From Agriotes lineatus (lineage: Eukaryota > Arthropoda > Insecta > Coleoptera > Elateridae), in the NCBI GenBank assembly GCA_940337035.1, contig OW679202.1, positions 48,253,763 to 48,317,762 of the forward strand: a stretch of 64,000 nt of DNA. The letters run 5' to 3'. Each line of letters starts with the position of its first letter. Position 1 is the first letter of the stretch. Under the pieces are notes generated by a model that saw only the letters and a list, made by a program, of their open reading frames with translations, searched no databases and was not told the DNA's origin. Made by a program: the position numbers and the translations under genes. Positions 27,901-42,900 of this stretch are shown here, one piece after another.

Positions 27901-29161
27901 CTTTTAGACTACACAACAAATACAATTTTCGTTCTTTTTGTTTCCTATTCAAAGCAATTCAAACGTGTCAAAACGCGTTTGCAGGTATTATTAAAGCTTT
28001 TATATATAGTTTGCAATCGGTAGGTAACATTGCGTGACACTTAAGAATTATTTTGTGCACTTTTGGAAGCACTCTCTTTGTCGAAGAACCACAATTAATC
28101 AATTAGAGACCGTTGACTATATTTATAGGCATTGTGCACACCCCAGTTGCATATCTTCCGCAAACGTAATATTGAACTTTTAGACTACACAACAAATAAA
28201 ATTTTCGTTCTTTTTGTTTCCTATTCAACGCAATTCAAACGTGTCAAAACGCGTTTGCAGGTATTATTAAAGCTTTTATATATAGTTTGCAATCGGTAGG
28301 TAACATTGCGTGACACTTAAGAATTATTTTGTGCACTTTTGGAAGCACTCTCTTTGTCGAAGAACCACAATTAATCAATTAGAGACCGTTGACTATATTT
28401 ATAGGCATTGTGCACACCCCAGTTGCATATCTTCCGCAAACGTAATATTGAACTTTTAGACTACACAACAAATACAATTTTCGTTCTTTTTGTTTCCTAT
28501 TCAAAGCAATTCAAACGTGTCAAAACGCGTTTGCAGGTATTATTAAAGCTTTTATATATAGTTTGCAATCGGTAGGTAACATTGCGTGACACTTAAGAAT
28601 TATTTTGTGCACTTTTGGAAGCACTCTCTTTGTCGAAGAACCACAATTAATCAATTAGAGACCGTTGACTATATTTATAGGCATTGTGCACACCCCAGTT
28701 GCATATCTTCCGCAAACGTAATATTGAACTTTTAGACTACACAACAAATACAATTTTCGTTCTTTTTGTTTCCTATTCAAAGCAATTCAAACGTGTCAAA
28801 ACGCGTTTGCAGGTATTATTAAAGCTTTTATATATAGTTTGCAATCGGTAGGTAACATTGCGTGACACTTAAGAATTATTTTGTGCACTTTTGGAAGCAC
28901 TCTCTTTGTCGAAGAACCACAATTAATCAATTAGAGACCGTTGACTATATTTATAGGCATTGTGCACACCCCAGTTGCATATCTTCCGCAAACGTAATAT
29001 TGAACTTTTAGACTACACAACAAATACAATTTTCGTTCTATTTGTTTCCTATTCAACGCAATTCAAACCTGTCAAAACGCGTTTGCAGGTATTATTAAAG
29101 CTTTTATATATAGTTTGCAATCGGTAGGTAACATTGAGTGACACCTAAGAATTATTTTGTG
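21987..29161 (+). repeat. Block D: homogenised ATTAGAGACCG satellite, 26 monomers
   Basis: Of 26 monomers, 24 have ATTAGAGACCGTTG in place of ATTATAGACC; the exceptions begin at about 22,539 and 23,367. Nearly all also have GTTCTTTTTG and GACACTTAAG. A second polymorphism alternates: ATACAATT with CAAAGC, or ATAAAATT with CAACGC. The CAACGC form sits near 22,981, 24,361, 24,913, 26,017, 26,569, 27,120 and 28,224, spaced 5, 2, 4, 2, 2 and 4 monomers. One T is missing near 26,833. The last monomer (28,886) is a hybrid with GTTCTATTTG, CAACGC and CCTGTC. Confidence 0.92.
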
Positions 29162-30543
29162 CACTTTTGGAAGCACTCTCTTTGTCGAAGAAGCACAATT
29201 AATCAATTATAGACCCCTGACTATATTTATAGGCATTGTGCACACCCCAGTTGCATATCTTCCGCAAACGTAATATTGAACTTTTAGACTACACAACAAC
29301 TACAATTTTCGTTCTATTTGTTTCCTATTCAAAGCAATTCAAACGTGTCAAAACGCGTTTGCAGTTATTATTAAAGCTTTTATATATAGTTTGCAATCGG
29401 TAGGTAACATTGAGTGACACCTAAGAATTATTTTGTGCACTTTTGGAAGCACTCTCTTTGTCGAAGAACCACAATTAATCAATTATAGACCCCTGACTAT
29501 ATTTATAGGCATTGTGCACACCCCAGTTGCATATCTTCCGCAAACGTAATATTGAACTTTTAGACTACATAACAAATAAAATTTTCGTTCTATTTGTTTC
29601 CTATTCAAAGCAATTCAAACGTGTCAAAACGCGTTTGCAGGTATTATTAAAGCCTTTATATATAGTTTGCAATCGGTAGGTAACATTGCGTGACACCTAA
29701 GAATTATTTTGTGCACTTTTGGAAGCACTCGCTTTGTCGAAGAACCACAATTAATCAATTATAGACCGCTGACTATATTTATAGGCATTGTGCACACCCC
29801 AGTTGCATATCTTCCGCAAACGTAATATTGAACTTTTAGACTACACAACAAATAACATTTTCGTTCTATTTGTTTCCTATTCAAAGCAATTCAAACGTGT
29901 CAAAACGCGTTTGCAGGTATTATTAAAGCTTTTATATATAGTTTGCAATCGGTAGGTAACATTGCGTGACACCTAAGAATTATTTTGTGCACTTTTGGAA
30001 GCACTCGCTTTGTCGAAGAACCACAATTAATCAATTATAGACCGCTGACTATATTTATAGGCATTGTGCACACCCCAGTTGCATATCTTCCGCAAACGTA
30101 ATATTGAACTTTTAGACTACACAACAAATAAAATTTTCGTTCTATTTGTTTCCTATTCAAAGCAATTCAAACGTGTTAAAACGCGTTTGCAGGTATTATT
30201 AAAGCTTTTATATATAGTTTGCAATCGGTAGGTAACATTGAGTGACACCTAAGAATTATTTTGTGCACTTTTGGAAGCACTCTCTTTGTCGAAGAACCAC
30301 AATTAATCAATTATAGACCCCTGACTATATTTATAGGCATTGTGCACACCCCAGTTGCATATCTTCCGCAAACGTAATATTGAACTTTTAGACTACATAA
30401 CAAATAAAATTTTCGTTCTATTTGTTTCCTATTCAAAGCAATTCAAACGTGTCTCAAAACGCGTTTGCAGGTATTATTAAAGCTTTTATATATAGTTTGC
30501 AATCGGTAGGTAACATTGCGTGACAGCTAAGAATTATTTTGTG

Positions 30544-33500
30544 CACTTTTGGAAGCACTCTCTTTGTTGAAGAACCACAATTAATCAATTATAGACCGCT
30601 GACTATATTTATAGGCAGTGTGCACACCCCAGTTGCATATCTTCCGCAAACGTAATATTGAACTTTTAGACTACACAACAAATAACATTTTCGTTCTATT
30701 TGTTTCCTATTCAAAGCAATTCAAACGTGTCAAAACGCGTTTGCAGGTATTATTAAAGCTTTTATATATAGTTTGCAATCGGTAGGTAACATTGCGTGAC
30801 ACTTAAGAATTATTTTGTGCACTTTTGGAAGCACTTTCTTTGTCGAAGAACCACAATTAATCAATTATAGACCGCTGACTATATTTATAGGCATTGTGCA
30901 CACCCCAGTTGCATATCTTCCGCAAACGTAATATTGAACTTTTAGACTACACAACAAATACAATTTTCGTTCTATTTGTTTCCTATTCAAAGCAATTCAA
31001 ACGTGTCAAAACGCGTTTGCAGGTATTATTAAAGCTTTTATATATAGTTTGCAATCGGTAGGTAACATTGCGTGACAGCTAAGAATTATTTTGTGCACTT
31101 TTGGAAGCACTCTCTTTGTCGAAGAACCACAATTAATCAATTATAGACCCCTGACTATATTTATAGGCATTGTGCACACCCCAGTTGCATATCTTCCGCA
31201 AACGTAATATTGAACTTTTAGACTACACAACAAATAAAATTTTCGTTCTATTTGTTTCCTATTCAAAGCAATTCAAACGTGTCAAAACGCGTTTGCAGGT
31301 ATTATTAAAGCTTTTATATATAGTTTGCAATCGGTAGGTAACATTGCGGGACACCTAAGAATTATTTTGTGCACTTTTGGAAGCACTCTCTTTGTCGAAA
31401 AACCATAATTAATCAATTATAGACCGCTGACTATATTTATAGGCATTGTGCACACCCCAGTTGCATATCTTCCGCAAACGTAATATTGAACTTTTAGACT
31501 ACACAACAAATAAAATTTTCGTTCTATTTGTTTCCTATTCAAAGCAATTCAAACGTGTCAAAACGCGTTTGCAGGTATTATTAAAGCTTTTATATATAGT
31601 TTGCAATCGGTAGGTAACATTGCGTGACACCTAAGAATTATTTTGTGCACTTTTGGAAGCACTCTCTTTGCCGAAGAACCACAATTAATCAATTATAGAC
31701 CGTTGACTATATTTATAGGCATTGTGCACACCCCAGTTGCATATCTTCCGCAAACGTAATATTGAACTTTTAGACTACACAACAAATAAAATTTTCGTTC
31801 TATTTGTTTCCTATTCAAAGCAATTCAAACGTGTCAAAACGCGTTTGCAGGTATTATTAAAGCTTTTATATATAGTTTGCAATCGGTAGGTAACATTGCG
31901 TGACACTTAAGAATTATTTTGTGCACTTTTGGAAGCACTCTCTTTGTCGAAGAACCACAATTAATCATTTATAGACCGTTGACTATATTTATAGGCATTG
32001 TGCACACCCCAGTTGCATATCTTCCGCAAACGTAATATTGAACTTTTAGACTACACAACAAATAAAATTTTCGTTCTATTTGTTTCCTATTCAAAGCAAT
32101 TAAAACGTGTCAAAACGCGTTTGCAGGTATTATTAAAGCTTTTATATATAGTTTGCAATCGGTAGGTAACATTGCGTGACACCTAAGAATTATTTTGTGC
32201 ACTTTTGGAAGCACTCTCTTTGTCGAAGAACCACAATTAATCAATTATAGACCCCTGACTATATTTATAGGCATTGTGCACACCCCAGTTGCATATTTTC
32301 CGCAAACGTAATATTGAACTTTTAGACTACACAACAAATAAAACTTTCGTTCTATTTGTTTCCTATTCAAAGCAATTCAAACGTGTCAAAACGCGTTTGC
32401 AGGTATTATTAATGCTTTTATATATAGTTTGCAATCGGTAGGTAACATTGCGTGACAGCTAAGAATTATTTTGTGCACTTTTGGAAGCACTCTCTTTGTC
32501 GAAGAACCACAATTAATCAATTATAGACCGCTGACTATATTTATAGGCATTGTGCACACCCCAGTTGCATATCTTCCGCAAACGTAATATTGAACTTTTA
32601 GACTACACAACAAATAACATTTTCGTTCTTTTTGTTTCCTATTCAAAGCAATTCAAACGTGTCAAAACGCGTTTGCAGGTATTATTAAAGCTTTTATATA
32701 TAGTTTGCAATCGGTAGGTAACATTGCGTGACAGCTAAGAATTATTTTGTGCACTTTTGGAAGCACTCTCTTTGTCGAAGAACCACAATTAATCAATTAT
32801 AGACCGCTGACTATATTTATAGGCATTGTGCACACCCCAGTTGCATATCTTCCGCAAACGTAATATTGAACTTTTAGACTACACAACAAATAAAATTTTC
32901 GTTCTATTTGTTTCCTATTCAAAGCAATTAAAACGTGTCAAAACGCGTTTGCAGGTATTATTAAAGCTTTTATATATAGTTTGCAATCGGTAGGTAACAT
33001 TGCGTGACAGCTAAGAATTATTTTGTGCACTTTTGGAAGCACTCTCTTTGTCGAAGAACCATAATTAATCAATTATAGACCGCTGACTATATTTATAGGC
33101 ATTGTGCACACCCCAGTTGCATATCTTCCGCAAACGTAATATTGAACTTTTAGACTACACAACAAATAAAATTTTCGTTCTATTTGTTTCCTATTCAAAG
33201 CAATTCAAACGTGTCAAAACGCGTTTGCAGGTATTATTAAAGCTTTTATATATAGTTTGCAATCGGTAGGTAACATTGCGTGACACCTAAGAATTATTTT
33301 GTGCACTTTTGGAAGCACTCTCTTTGTCGAAGAACCACAATTAATCAATTATAGACCCCTGACTATATTTATAGGCATTGTGCACACCCCAGTTGCATAT
33401 CTTCCGCAAACGTAATATTGAACTTTTAGACTACACAACAAATAAAATTTTCGTTCTATTTGTTTCCTATTCAAAGCAATTCAAACGTGTCAAAACGCGT

Positions 33501-33579
33501 TTGCAGGTATTATTAAAGCTTTTATATATAGTTTGCAATCGGTAGGTAACATTGCGTGACAGCTAAGAATTATTTTGTG
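30544..33579 (+). repeat. Eleven-monomer segment, copy 1 of a 6,349-bp-offset duplication
   Basis: Rare markers in order here and 6,349 bp downstream (23 x 276 + 1) are GTTGAAG with TAGGCAGTG (30,614/36,963), GCACTTTC, ATCATTTATAG, TTAAAACG, CATATTTTCC and TTAATGC. Private differences include GCGGGACACC near 31,347, present only in this copy. Confidence 0.87.
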
Positions 33580-34555
33580 CACTTTTGGAAGCACTCTCTT
33601 TGTCGAAAAACCATAATTAATCAATTATAGACCGCTGACTATATTTATAGGCATTGTGCACACCCCAGTTGCATATCTTCCGCAAACGTAATATTGAACT
33701 TTTAGACTACACAACAAATAAAATTTTCGTTCTATTTGTTTCCTATTCAAAGCAATTCAAACGTGTCAAAACGCGTTTGCAGGTATTATTAAAGCTTTTA
33801 TATATAGTTTGCAATCGGTAGGTAACATTGCGTGACACCTAAGAATTATTTTGTGCACTTTTGGAAGCACTCTCTTTGTCGAAGAACCACAATTAATCAA
33901 TTATAGACCCCTGACTATATTTATAGGCATTGTGCACACCCCAGTTGCATATCTTCCGCAAACGTAATATTGAACTTTTAGACTACACAACAAATAAAAT
34001 TTTCGTTCTATTTGTTTCCTATTCAAAGCAATTCAAACGTGTCAAAACGCGTTTGCAGGTATTATTAAAGCTTTTATATATAGTTTGCAATCGGTAGGTA
34101 ACATTGCGTGACACTTAAGAATTATTTTGTGCACTTTTGGAAGCACTCTCTTTGTCGAAGAACCATAATTAATCAATTATAGACCGCTGACTATATTTAT
34201 AGGCATTGTGCACACCCCAGTTGCATATCTTCCGCAAACGTAATATTGAACTTTTAGACTACACAACAAATAAAATTTTCGTTCTATTTGTTTCCTATTC
34301 AAAGCAATTCAAACGTGTCAAAACGCGTTTGCAGGTATTATTAAAGCTTTTATATATAGTTTGCAATCGGTAGGTAACTTTGCGTGACACTTAAGAATTA
34401 CTTTGTGCACTTTTGGAAGCACTCTTTTTGTCGAAGAACCACAATTAATCAATTATAGACCCCTGACTATATTTATAGGCATTGTGCACACCCCAGTTGC
34501 ATATCTTCCGCAAACGTAATATTGAACTTTTAGACTACACAACAAATAAAATTTT

Positions 34556-35215
34556 CGTTGTATTTGTTTCCTATTCAAAGCAATTCAAACGTGTCAAAAC
34601 GCGTTTGCAGGTATTATTAATGCTTTTATATATAGTTTGCAATAGGTAGGTAACATTGCGTCACAGCTAAGAATTATTTTGTGCACTTTTGGAAGCACTC
34701 TCTTTGTCGAAGAACCACAATTAATCAATTATAGACCGTTGACTATATTTATAGGCATTGTGCACACTCCAGTTGCATATCTTCCGCAAACGTAATATTG
34801 AACTTTTAGACTACACAACAAATAAAATTTTCTTTCTATTTGTTTCCTATTCATAGCAATTCAAACGTGTCAAAACGCGTTTGCAGGTATTATTAAAGCT
34901 TTTATATATAGTTTGAAATCGGTAGGTAACATTGCGTGACACTTAATAATTATTTTGTGCACTTTGGAAGCACTCTCTTTGTCAAAGAACCACAATTAAT
35001 CAATTATAGACCCCTGACTATATTTATAGGCATTGTGCACACCCCAGTTGCATATCTTCCGCAAACGTAATATTGAACTTTTAGACTACACAACAAATAA
35101 AATTTTCGTTCTATTTGTTTCCTATTCAAAGCAATTCAAACGTGTCAAAACGCGTTTGCAGGTATTATTAAAGCTTTTATATATAGTTTGCAATCGGTAG
35201 GTACCATTGCGTGAC
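34556..35215 (+). repeat. Variant cassette CGTTGTATTTG to CACTTTGG, first of five copies
   Basis: Linked markers run in order: CGTTGTATTTG, TTAATGC, AATAGGTAGG, GCGTCACAGC, TTTCTTTCTA, TTCATAGC, TTTGAAATCGG, TTAATAATT, CACTTTGG (one T lost) and GTCAAAG. The CGTTGTATTTG start recurs at 40,353, 41,731, 44,214 and 45,870. The copy from 41,731 reads GTCCAAG in place of GTCAAAG. Confidence 0.85.
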
Positions 35216-36892
35216 ACCTAAGAATTATTTTGTGCACTTTTGGAAGCACTCTCTTTGTCAAAGAACCACAATTAATCAATTATAGACCGCTGACTATATT
35301 TATAGGCATTGTGCACACCCCAGTTGCATATCTTCCGCAAACGTAATATTGAACTTTTAGACTACACAAAAAATACAATTTTCGTTCTATTTGTTTCCTA
35401 TTCAAAGTAATTCAAACGTGTCAAAACGCGTTTGCAGGTATTATTAATGCTTTTATATATAGTTTGCAATCGGTAGGTAACATTGCGTGACAGCTAAGAA
35501 TTATTTTGTGCACTTTTGGAAGCACTCTCTTTGTCGAAGAACCACAATTAATCAGTTATAGACCCCTGACTATATTTATAGGCATTGTGCACACCCCAGT
35601 TGCATATCTTCCGCAAACGTAATATTGAACTTTTAGACTACACAACAAATAAAATTTTCGTTCTATTTGTTTCCTATTCAAAGCAATTCAAACGTGTCAA
35701 AACGCGTTTGCAGGTATTATTAAAGCTTTTATATATAGTTTGCAATCGGTAGGTAACATTGCGTGACACCTAAGAATTATTTTGTGCACTTTTGGAAGCA
35801 CTCTCTTTGTCGAAGAACCATAATTAATCAATATTATAGACCGCTGACAATATTTATAGGCATTGTGCACACCCCAGTTGCATATCTTCCGCAAACGTAA
35901 TATTGAACTTTTAGACTACACAACAAATAAAATTTTCGTTCTATTTGTTTCCTATTCAAAGCAATTCAAACGTGTCAAAACGCGTTTGCAGGTATTATTA
36001 AAGCTTTTATATATAGTTTGCAATCGGTAGGTAACATTGCGTGACACTTAAGAATTATTTTGTGCACTTTTGGAAGCACTCTCTTTGTCGAAGAACCACA
36101 ATTAATCAGTTATAGACCCCTGACTATATTTATAGGCATTGTGCACACCCCAGTTGCATATCTTCCGCAAACGTAATATTGAACTTTTAGACTACACAAC
36201 AAATAAAATTTTCGTTCTATTTGTTTCCTATTCAAAGCAATTCAAACGTGTCAAAACGCGTTTGCAGGTATTATTAAAGCTTTTATATATAGTTTGCAAT
36301 CGGTAGGTAACATTGCGTGACACTTAAGAATTATTTTGTGCACTTTTGGAAGCACTCTCTTTGTCGAAGAACCACAATTAATCAATTATAGACCCCTGAC
36401 TATATTTATAGGCATTGTGCACACCCCAGTTGCATATCTTCCGCAAACGTAATATTGAACTTTTAGACTACACAACAAATAAAATTTTCGTTCTATTTGT
36501 TTCCTATTCAAAGCAATTCAAACGTGTCAAAACGCGTTTGCAGGTATTATTAAAGCTTTTATATATAGTTTGCAGTCGGTAGCTAACATTGCGTGACAGC
36601 TAAGAATTATTTTGTGCACTTTTGGAAGCACTCTCTTTGTCGAAGAACGATAATTAATCAATTATAGATCGCTGACTATATTTATAGGCATTGTGCACAC
36701 CCCAGTTGCATATCTTCCGCAAACGTAATATTGAACTTTTAGACTACACAACAAATACAATTTTCGTTCTATTTGTTTCCTATTCAAAGCAATTCAAACT
36801 TGTCAAAACGCGTTTGCAGGTATTATTAAAGCTTTTATATATAGTTTGCAATCGGTAGGTAACATTGCGTGACAGCTAAGAATTATTTTGTG

Positions 36893-39800
36893 CACTTTTG
36901 GAAGCACTCTCTTTGTTGAAGAACCACAATTAATCAATTATAGACCGCTGACTATATTTATAGGCAGTGTGCACACCCCAGTTGCATATCTTCCGCAAAC
37001 GTAATATTGAACTTTTAGACTACACAACAAATAACATTTTCGTTCTATTTGTTTCCTATTCAAAGCAATTCAAACGTGTCAAAACGCGTTTGCAGGTATT
37101 ATTAAAGCTTTTATATATAGTTTGCAATCGGTAGGTAACATTGCGTGACACTTAAGAATTATTTTGTGCACTTTTGGAAGCACTTTCTTTGTCGAAGAAC
37201 CACAATTAATCAATTATAGACCGCTGACTATATTTATAGGCATTGTGCACACCCCAGTTGCATATCTTCCGCAAACGTAATATTGAACTTTTAGACTACA
37301 CAACAAATACAATTTTCGTTCTATTTGTTTCCTATTCAAAGCAATTCAAACGTGTCAAAACGCGTTTGCAGGTATTATTAAAGCTTTTATATATAGTTTG
37401 CAATCGGTAGGTAACATTGCGTGACAGCTAAGAATTATTTTGTGCACTTTTGGAAGCACTCTCTTTGTCGAAGAACCACAATTAATCAATTATAGACCCC
37501 TGACTATATTTATAGGCATTGTGCACACCCCAGTTGCATATCTTCCGCAAACGTAATATTGAACTTTTAGACTACACAACAAATAAAATTTTCGTTCTAT
37601 TTGTTTCCTATTCAAAGCAATTCAAACGTGTCAAAACGCGTTTGCAGGTATTATTAAAGCTTTTATATATAGTTTGCAATCGGTAGGTAACATTGCGTGA
37701 CACCTAAGAATTATTTTGTGCACTTTTGGAAGCACTCTCTTTGTCGAAAAACCATAATTAATCAATTATAGACCGCTGACTATATTTATAGGCATTGTGC
37801 ACACCCCAGTTGCATATCTTCCGCAAACGTAATATTGAACTTTTAGACTACACAACAAATAAAATTTTCGTTCTATTTGTTTCCTATTCAAAGCAATTCA
37901 AACGTGTCAAAACGCGTTTGCAGGTATTATTAAAGCTTTTATATATAGTTTGCAATCGGTAGGTAACATTGCGTGACACCTAAGAATTATTTTGTGCACT
38001 TTTGGAAGCACTCTCTTTGCCGAAGAACCACAATTAATCAATTATAGACCGTTGACTATATTTATAGGCATTGTGCACACCCCAGTTGCATATCTTCCGC
38101 AAACGTAATATTGAACTTTTAGACTACACAACAAATAAAATTTTCGTTCTATTTGTTTCCTATTCAAAGCAATTCAAACGTGTCAAAACGCGTTTGCAGG
38201 TATTATTAAAGCTTTTATATATAGTTTGCAATCGGTAGGTAACATTGCGTGACACTTAAGAATTATTTTGTGCACTTTTGGAAGCACTCTCTTTGTCGAA
38301 GAACCACAATTAATCATTTATAGACCGTTGACTATATTTATAGGCATTGTGCACACCCCAGTTGCATATCTTCCGCAAACGTAATATTGAACTTTTAGAC
38401 TACACAACAAATAAAATTTTCGTTCTATTTGTTTCCTATTCAAAGCAATTAAAACGTGTCAAAACGCGTTTGCAGGTATTATTAAAGCTTTTATATATAG
38501 TTTGCAATCGGTAGGTAACATTGCGTGACACCTAAGAATTATTTTGTGCACTTTTGGAAGCACTCTCTTTGTCGAAGAACCACAATTAATCAATTATAGA
38601 CCCCTGACTATATTTATAGGCATTGTGCACACCCCAGTTGCATATTTTCCGCAAACGTAATATTGAACTTTTAGACTACACAACAAATAAAACTTTCGTT
38701 CTATTTGTTTCCTATTCAAAGCAATTCAAACGTGTCAAAACGCGTTTGCAGGTATTATTAATGCTTTTATATATAGTTTGCAATCGGTAGGTAACATTGC
38801 GTGACAGCTAAGAATTATTTTGTGCACTTTTGGAAGCACTCTCTTTGTCGAAGAACCACAATTAATCAATTATAGACCGCTGACTATATTTATAGGCATT
38901 GTGCACACCCCAGTTGCATATCTTCCGCAAACGTAATATTGAACTTTTAGACTACACAACAAATAACATTTTCGTTCTTTTTGTTTCCTATTCAAAGCAA
39001 TTCAAACGTGTCAAAACGCGTTTGCAGGTATTATTAAAGCTTTTATATATAGTTTGCAATCGGTAGGTAACATTGCGTGACAGCTAAGAATTATTTTGTG
39101 CACTTTTGGAAGCACTCTCTTTGTCGAAGTACCACAATTAATCAATTATAGACCGCTGACTATATTTATAGGCATTGTGCACACCCCAGTTGCATATCTT
39201 CCGCAAACGTAATATTGAACTTTTAGACTACACAACAAATAAAATTTTCGTTCTATTTGTTTCCTATTCAAAGCAATTAAAACGTGTCAAAACGCGTTTG
39301 CAGGTATTATTAAAGCTTTTATATATAGTTTGCAATCGGTAGGTAACATTGCGTGACAGCTAAGAATTATTTTGTGCACTTTTGGAAGCACTCTCTTTGT
39401 CGAAGAACCATAATTAATCAATTATAGACCGCTGACTATATTTATAGGCATTGTGCACACCCCAGTTGCATATCTTCCGCAAACGTAATATTGAACTTTT
39501 AGACTACACAACAAATAAAATTTTCGTTCTATTTGTTTCCTATTCAAAGCAATTCAAACGTGTCAAAACGCGTTTGCAGGTATTATTAAAGCTTTTATAT
39601 ATAGTTTGCAATCGGTAGGTAACATTGCGTGACACCTAAGAATTATTTTGTGCACTTTTGGAAGCACTCTCTTTGTCGAAGAACCACAATTAATCAATTA
39701 TAGACCCCTGACTATATTTATAGGCATTGTGCACACCCCAGTTGCATATCTTCCGCAAACGTAATATTGAACTTTTAGACTACACAACAAATAAAATTTT

Positions 39801-39928
39801 CGTTCTATTTGTTTCCTATTCAAAGCAATTCAAACGTGTCAAAACGCGTTTGCAGGTATTATTAAAGCTTTTATATATAGTTTGCAATCGGTAGGTAACA
39901 TTGCGTGACACCTAAGAATTATTTTGTG
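36893..39928 (+). repeat. Eleven-monomer segment, copy 2 of a 6,349-bp-offset duplication
   Basis: This is the partner of 30,544-33,579. It has GAAGTACC near 39,129 where copy 1 has GAAGAACC. Beyond it the alignment resumes with an offset of 21 monomers (CGTTGTATTTG at 34,556 versus 40,353), so two monomers were lost or gained between the copies. The first part of the segment (GTTGAAG, then GCACTTTC) appears a third time near 47.9-48.5 kb. Confidence 0.87.
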
Positions 39929-42900
39929 CACTTTTGGAAGCACTCTCTTTGTCGAAGAACCATAATTAATCAATTATAGACCGCTGACTATATTTATAGG
40001 CATTGTGCACACCCCAGTTGCATATCTTCCGCAAACGTAATATTGAACTTTTAGACTACACAACAAATAAAATTTTCGTTCTATTTGTTTCCTATTCAAA
40101 GCAATTCAAACGTGTCAAAACGCGTTTGCAGGTAATATTAAAGCTTTTATATATAGTTTGCAATCGGTAGGTAACATTGCGTGACAGCTAAGAATTATTT
40201 TGTGCACTTTTGGAAGCACTCTTTTTGTCGAAGAACCACAATTAATCAATTATAGACCCCTGACTATATTTATAGGCATTGTGCACACCCCAGTTGCATA
40301 TCTTCCGCAAACGTAATATTGAACTTTTAGACTACACAACAAATAAAATTTTCGTTGTATTTGTTTCCTATTCAAAGCAATTCAAACGTGTCAAAACGCG
40401 TTTGCAGGTATTATTAATGCTTTTATATATAGTTTGCAATAGGTAGGTAACATTGCGTCACAGCTAAGAATTATTTTGTGCACTTTTGGAAGCACTCTCT
40501 TTGTCGAAGAACCACAATTAATCAATTATAGACCGTTGACTATATTTATAGGCATTGTGCACACTCCAGTTGCATATCTTCCGCAAACGTAATATTGAAC
40601 TTTTAGACTACACAACAAATAAAATTTTCTTTCTATTTGTTTCCTATTCATAGCAATTCAAACGTGTCAAAACGCGTTTGCAGGTATTATTAAAGCTTTT
40701 ATATATAGTTTGAAATCGGTAGGTAACATTGCGTGACACTTAATAATTATTTTGTGCACTTTGGAAGCACTCTCTTTGTCAAAGAACCACAATTAATCAA
40801 TTATAGACCCCTGACTATATTTATAGGCATTGTGCACACCCCAGTTGCATATCTTCCGCAAACGTAATATTGAACTTTTAGACTACACAACAAATAAAAT
40901 TTTCTTTCTATTTGTTTCCTATTCATAGCAATTCAAACGTGTCAAAACGCGTTTGCAGGTATTATTAAAGCTTTTATATATAGTTTGAAATCGGTAGGTA
41001 ACATTGCGTGACACTTAATAATTATTTTGTGCACTTTGGAAGCACTCTCTTTGTCAAAGAACCACAATTAATCAATTATAGACCCCTGACTATATTTATA
41101 GGCATTGTGCACACTCCAGTTGCATATCTTCCGCAAACGTAATATTGAACTTTTAGACTACACAACAAATAAAATTTTCGTTCTATTTGTTTCCTATTCA
41201 AAGCAATTCAAACGTGTCAAAACGCGTTTGCAGGTATTATTAAAGCTTTTATATATAGTTTGCAATCGGTAGGTAACATTGCGTGACACCTAAGAATTAT
41301 TTTGTGCACTTTTGGAAGCACTCTCTTTGTCAAAGAACCACAATTAATCAATTATAGACCGCTGACTATATTTATAGGCATTGTGCACACTCCAGTTGCA
41401 TATCTTCCGCAAACGTAATATTGAACTTTTAGACTACACAACAAATAAAATTTTCGTTCTATTTGTTTCCTATTCAAAGCAATTCAAACGTGTCAAAACG
41501 CGTTTGCAGGTAATATTAAAGCTTTTATATATAGTTTGCAATCGGTAGGTAACATTGCGTGACAGCTAAGAATTATTTTGTGCACTTTTGGAAGCACTCT
41601 TTTTGTCGAAGAACCACAATTAATCAATTATAGACCCCTGACTATATTTATAGGCATTGTGCACACCCCAGTTGCATATCTTCCGCAAACGTAATATTGA
41701 ACTTTTAGACTACACAACAAATAAAATTTTCGTTGTATTTGTTTCCTATTCAAAGCAATTCAAACGTGTCAAAACGCGTTTGCAGGTATTATTAATGCTT
41801 TTATATATAGTTTGCAATAGGTAGGTAACATTGCGTCACAGCTAAGAATTATTTTGTGCACTTTTGGAAGCACTCTCTTTGTCGAAGAACCACAATTAAT
41901 CAATTATAGACCGTTGACTATATTTATAGGCATTGTGCACACTCCAGTTGCATATCTTCCGCAAACGTAATATTGAACTTTTAGACTACACAACAAATAA
42001 AATTTTCTTTCTATTTGTTTCCTATTCATAGCAATTCAAACGTGTCAAAACGCGTTTGCAGGTATTATTAAAGCTTTTATATATAGTTTGAAATCGGTAG
42101 GTAACATTGCGTGACACTTAATAATTATTTTGTGCACTTTGGAAGCACTCTCTTTGTCCAAGAACCACAATTAATCAATTATAGACCCCTGACTATATTT
42201 ATAGGCATTGTGCACACCCCAGTTGCATATCTTCCGCAAACGTAATATTGAACTTTTAGACTACACAACAAATAAAATTTTCTTTCTATTTGTTTCCTAT
42301 TCATAGCAATTCAAACGTGTCAAAACGCGTTTGCAGGTATTATTAAAGCTTTTATATATAGTTTGAAATCGGTAGGTAACATTGCGTGACACTTAATAAT
42401 TATTTTGTGCACTTTGGAAGCACTCTCTTTGTCAAAGAACCACAATTAATCAATTATAGACCCCTGACTATATTTATAGGCATTGTGCACACTCCAGTTG
42501 CATATCTTCCGCAAACGTAATATTGAACTTTTAGACTACACAACAAATAAAATTTTCGTTCTATTTGTTTCCTATTCAAAGCAATTCAAACGTGTCAAAA
42601 CGCGTTTGCAGGTATTATTAAAGCTTTTATATATAGTTTGCAATCGGTAGGTAACATTGCGTGACACCTAAGAATTATTTTGTGCACTTTTGGAAGCACT
42701 CTCTTTGTCAAAGAACCACAATTAATCAATTATAGACCGCTGACTATATTTATAGGCATTGTGCACACCCCAGTTGCATATCTTCCGCAAACGTAATATT
42801 GAACTTTTAGACTACACAAAAAATACAATTTTCGTTCTATTTGTTTCCTATTCAAAGTAATTCAAACGTGTCAAAACGCGTTTGCAGGTATTATTAATGC

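Noticed and set aside
35697..35894. 65-codon minus-strand ORF, repeated identically at 43,147, 44,803 and 47,011
   Set aside because: It exists only where the 2-bp ATATTATAG gain shifts the frame within a satellite monomer. The four copies are identical because the monomer was copied within larger units. There is no protein resemblance and no codon signal.
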